Shown here one piece after another: positions 64,000 through 64,000 of a stretch of DNA of 64,000 bases. The notes under the pieces were generated by a model. The model was given only the letters and a program-made list of their open reading frames with translations, made no database searches and had not been told where the DNA came from. Position 1 is the first letter of the stretch, and each line of letters begins with the position of its first letter. The stretch is taken from assembly GCA_003415625.1 (NCBI GenBank), contig PYIU01000010.1, forward strand, positions 1,362,501-1,426,500, given 5' to 3'. Position numbers and translations under genes: made by a program. Source of the DNA: Aquanectria penicillioides (Eukaryota; Ascomycota; Sordariomycetes; Hypocreales; Nectriaceae).

Positions 64000-64000
64000 G

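Overview
This window is a gene-poor, extremely AT-rich stretch from a filamentous ascomycete (Pezizomycotina). Positions 1 to about 62,880 consist almost entirely of transposons degraded by C-to-T and G-to-A change, the signature of repeat-induced point mutation (RIP). Glutamine codons have become TAG/TAA, TG...CA retrotransposon ends read TA...TA, and pairs of copies differ mainly by transitions. Only the last ~1 kb has normal base composition. I place the organism by RIP plus the element families (Tad-type LINE, fungal RepHel Helitrons, Tc1/mariner, Ty3/Gypsy); no species is claimed. The AT block could be an AT isochore, a pericentromere or a subtelomere.

Layout. 394-1019: a tRNA-derived SINE, almost free of RIP, with 14-bp target duplications. 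1020-10,440: degraded sequence, a ~320-bp AAAT array, a GC island and one unassigned hydrophilic coding remnant. 10,440-16,640: Helitron C, a RepHel relic in which the Rep (HUH) and PIF1 helicase signatures are still readable. 18,310-19,860: a 5'-truncated LINE. 20,780-23,110: a GC hairpin and several tandem arrays. 23,185-45,645: Helitron A, interrupted by a 10.2-kb Ty3/Gypsy element (27,423-37,640, minus strand) and a 1.4-kb Tc1/mariner element (39,613-40,995). 46,437-63,058: Helitron B, a second copy in the same orientation, interrupted by a 6.7-kb LINE (51,206-57,887, minus strand), a 0.6-kb TRIM-like element (58,425-59,037) and a RIP-mutated copy of the SINE (62,091-62,685). Helitron B also carries a 9-bp minisatellite expanded about tenfold relative to copy A. 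63,059-64,000: normal-GC DNA with a truncated gamma-glutamyltranspeptidase-like reading frame running off the right edge.

How the parts relate. Because A and B are copies of one element, each serves as the empty-site control for insertions in the other, so the boundaries and target duplications of four nested insertions can be read directly. The SINE shares its 3' end with the LINE, including a ctatagagtatta block followed by an AAAT tail. This is the expected arrangement for a SINE mobilised by its partner LINE, and both partners occur here. No intact protein-coding gene was recognised. Nearly every apparent ORF in the AT block is a low-complexity repeat or an antisense shadow of a degraded transposon gene.
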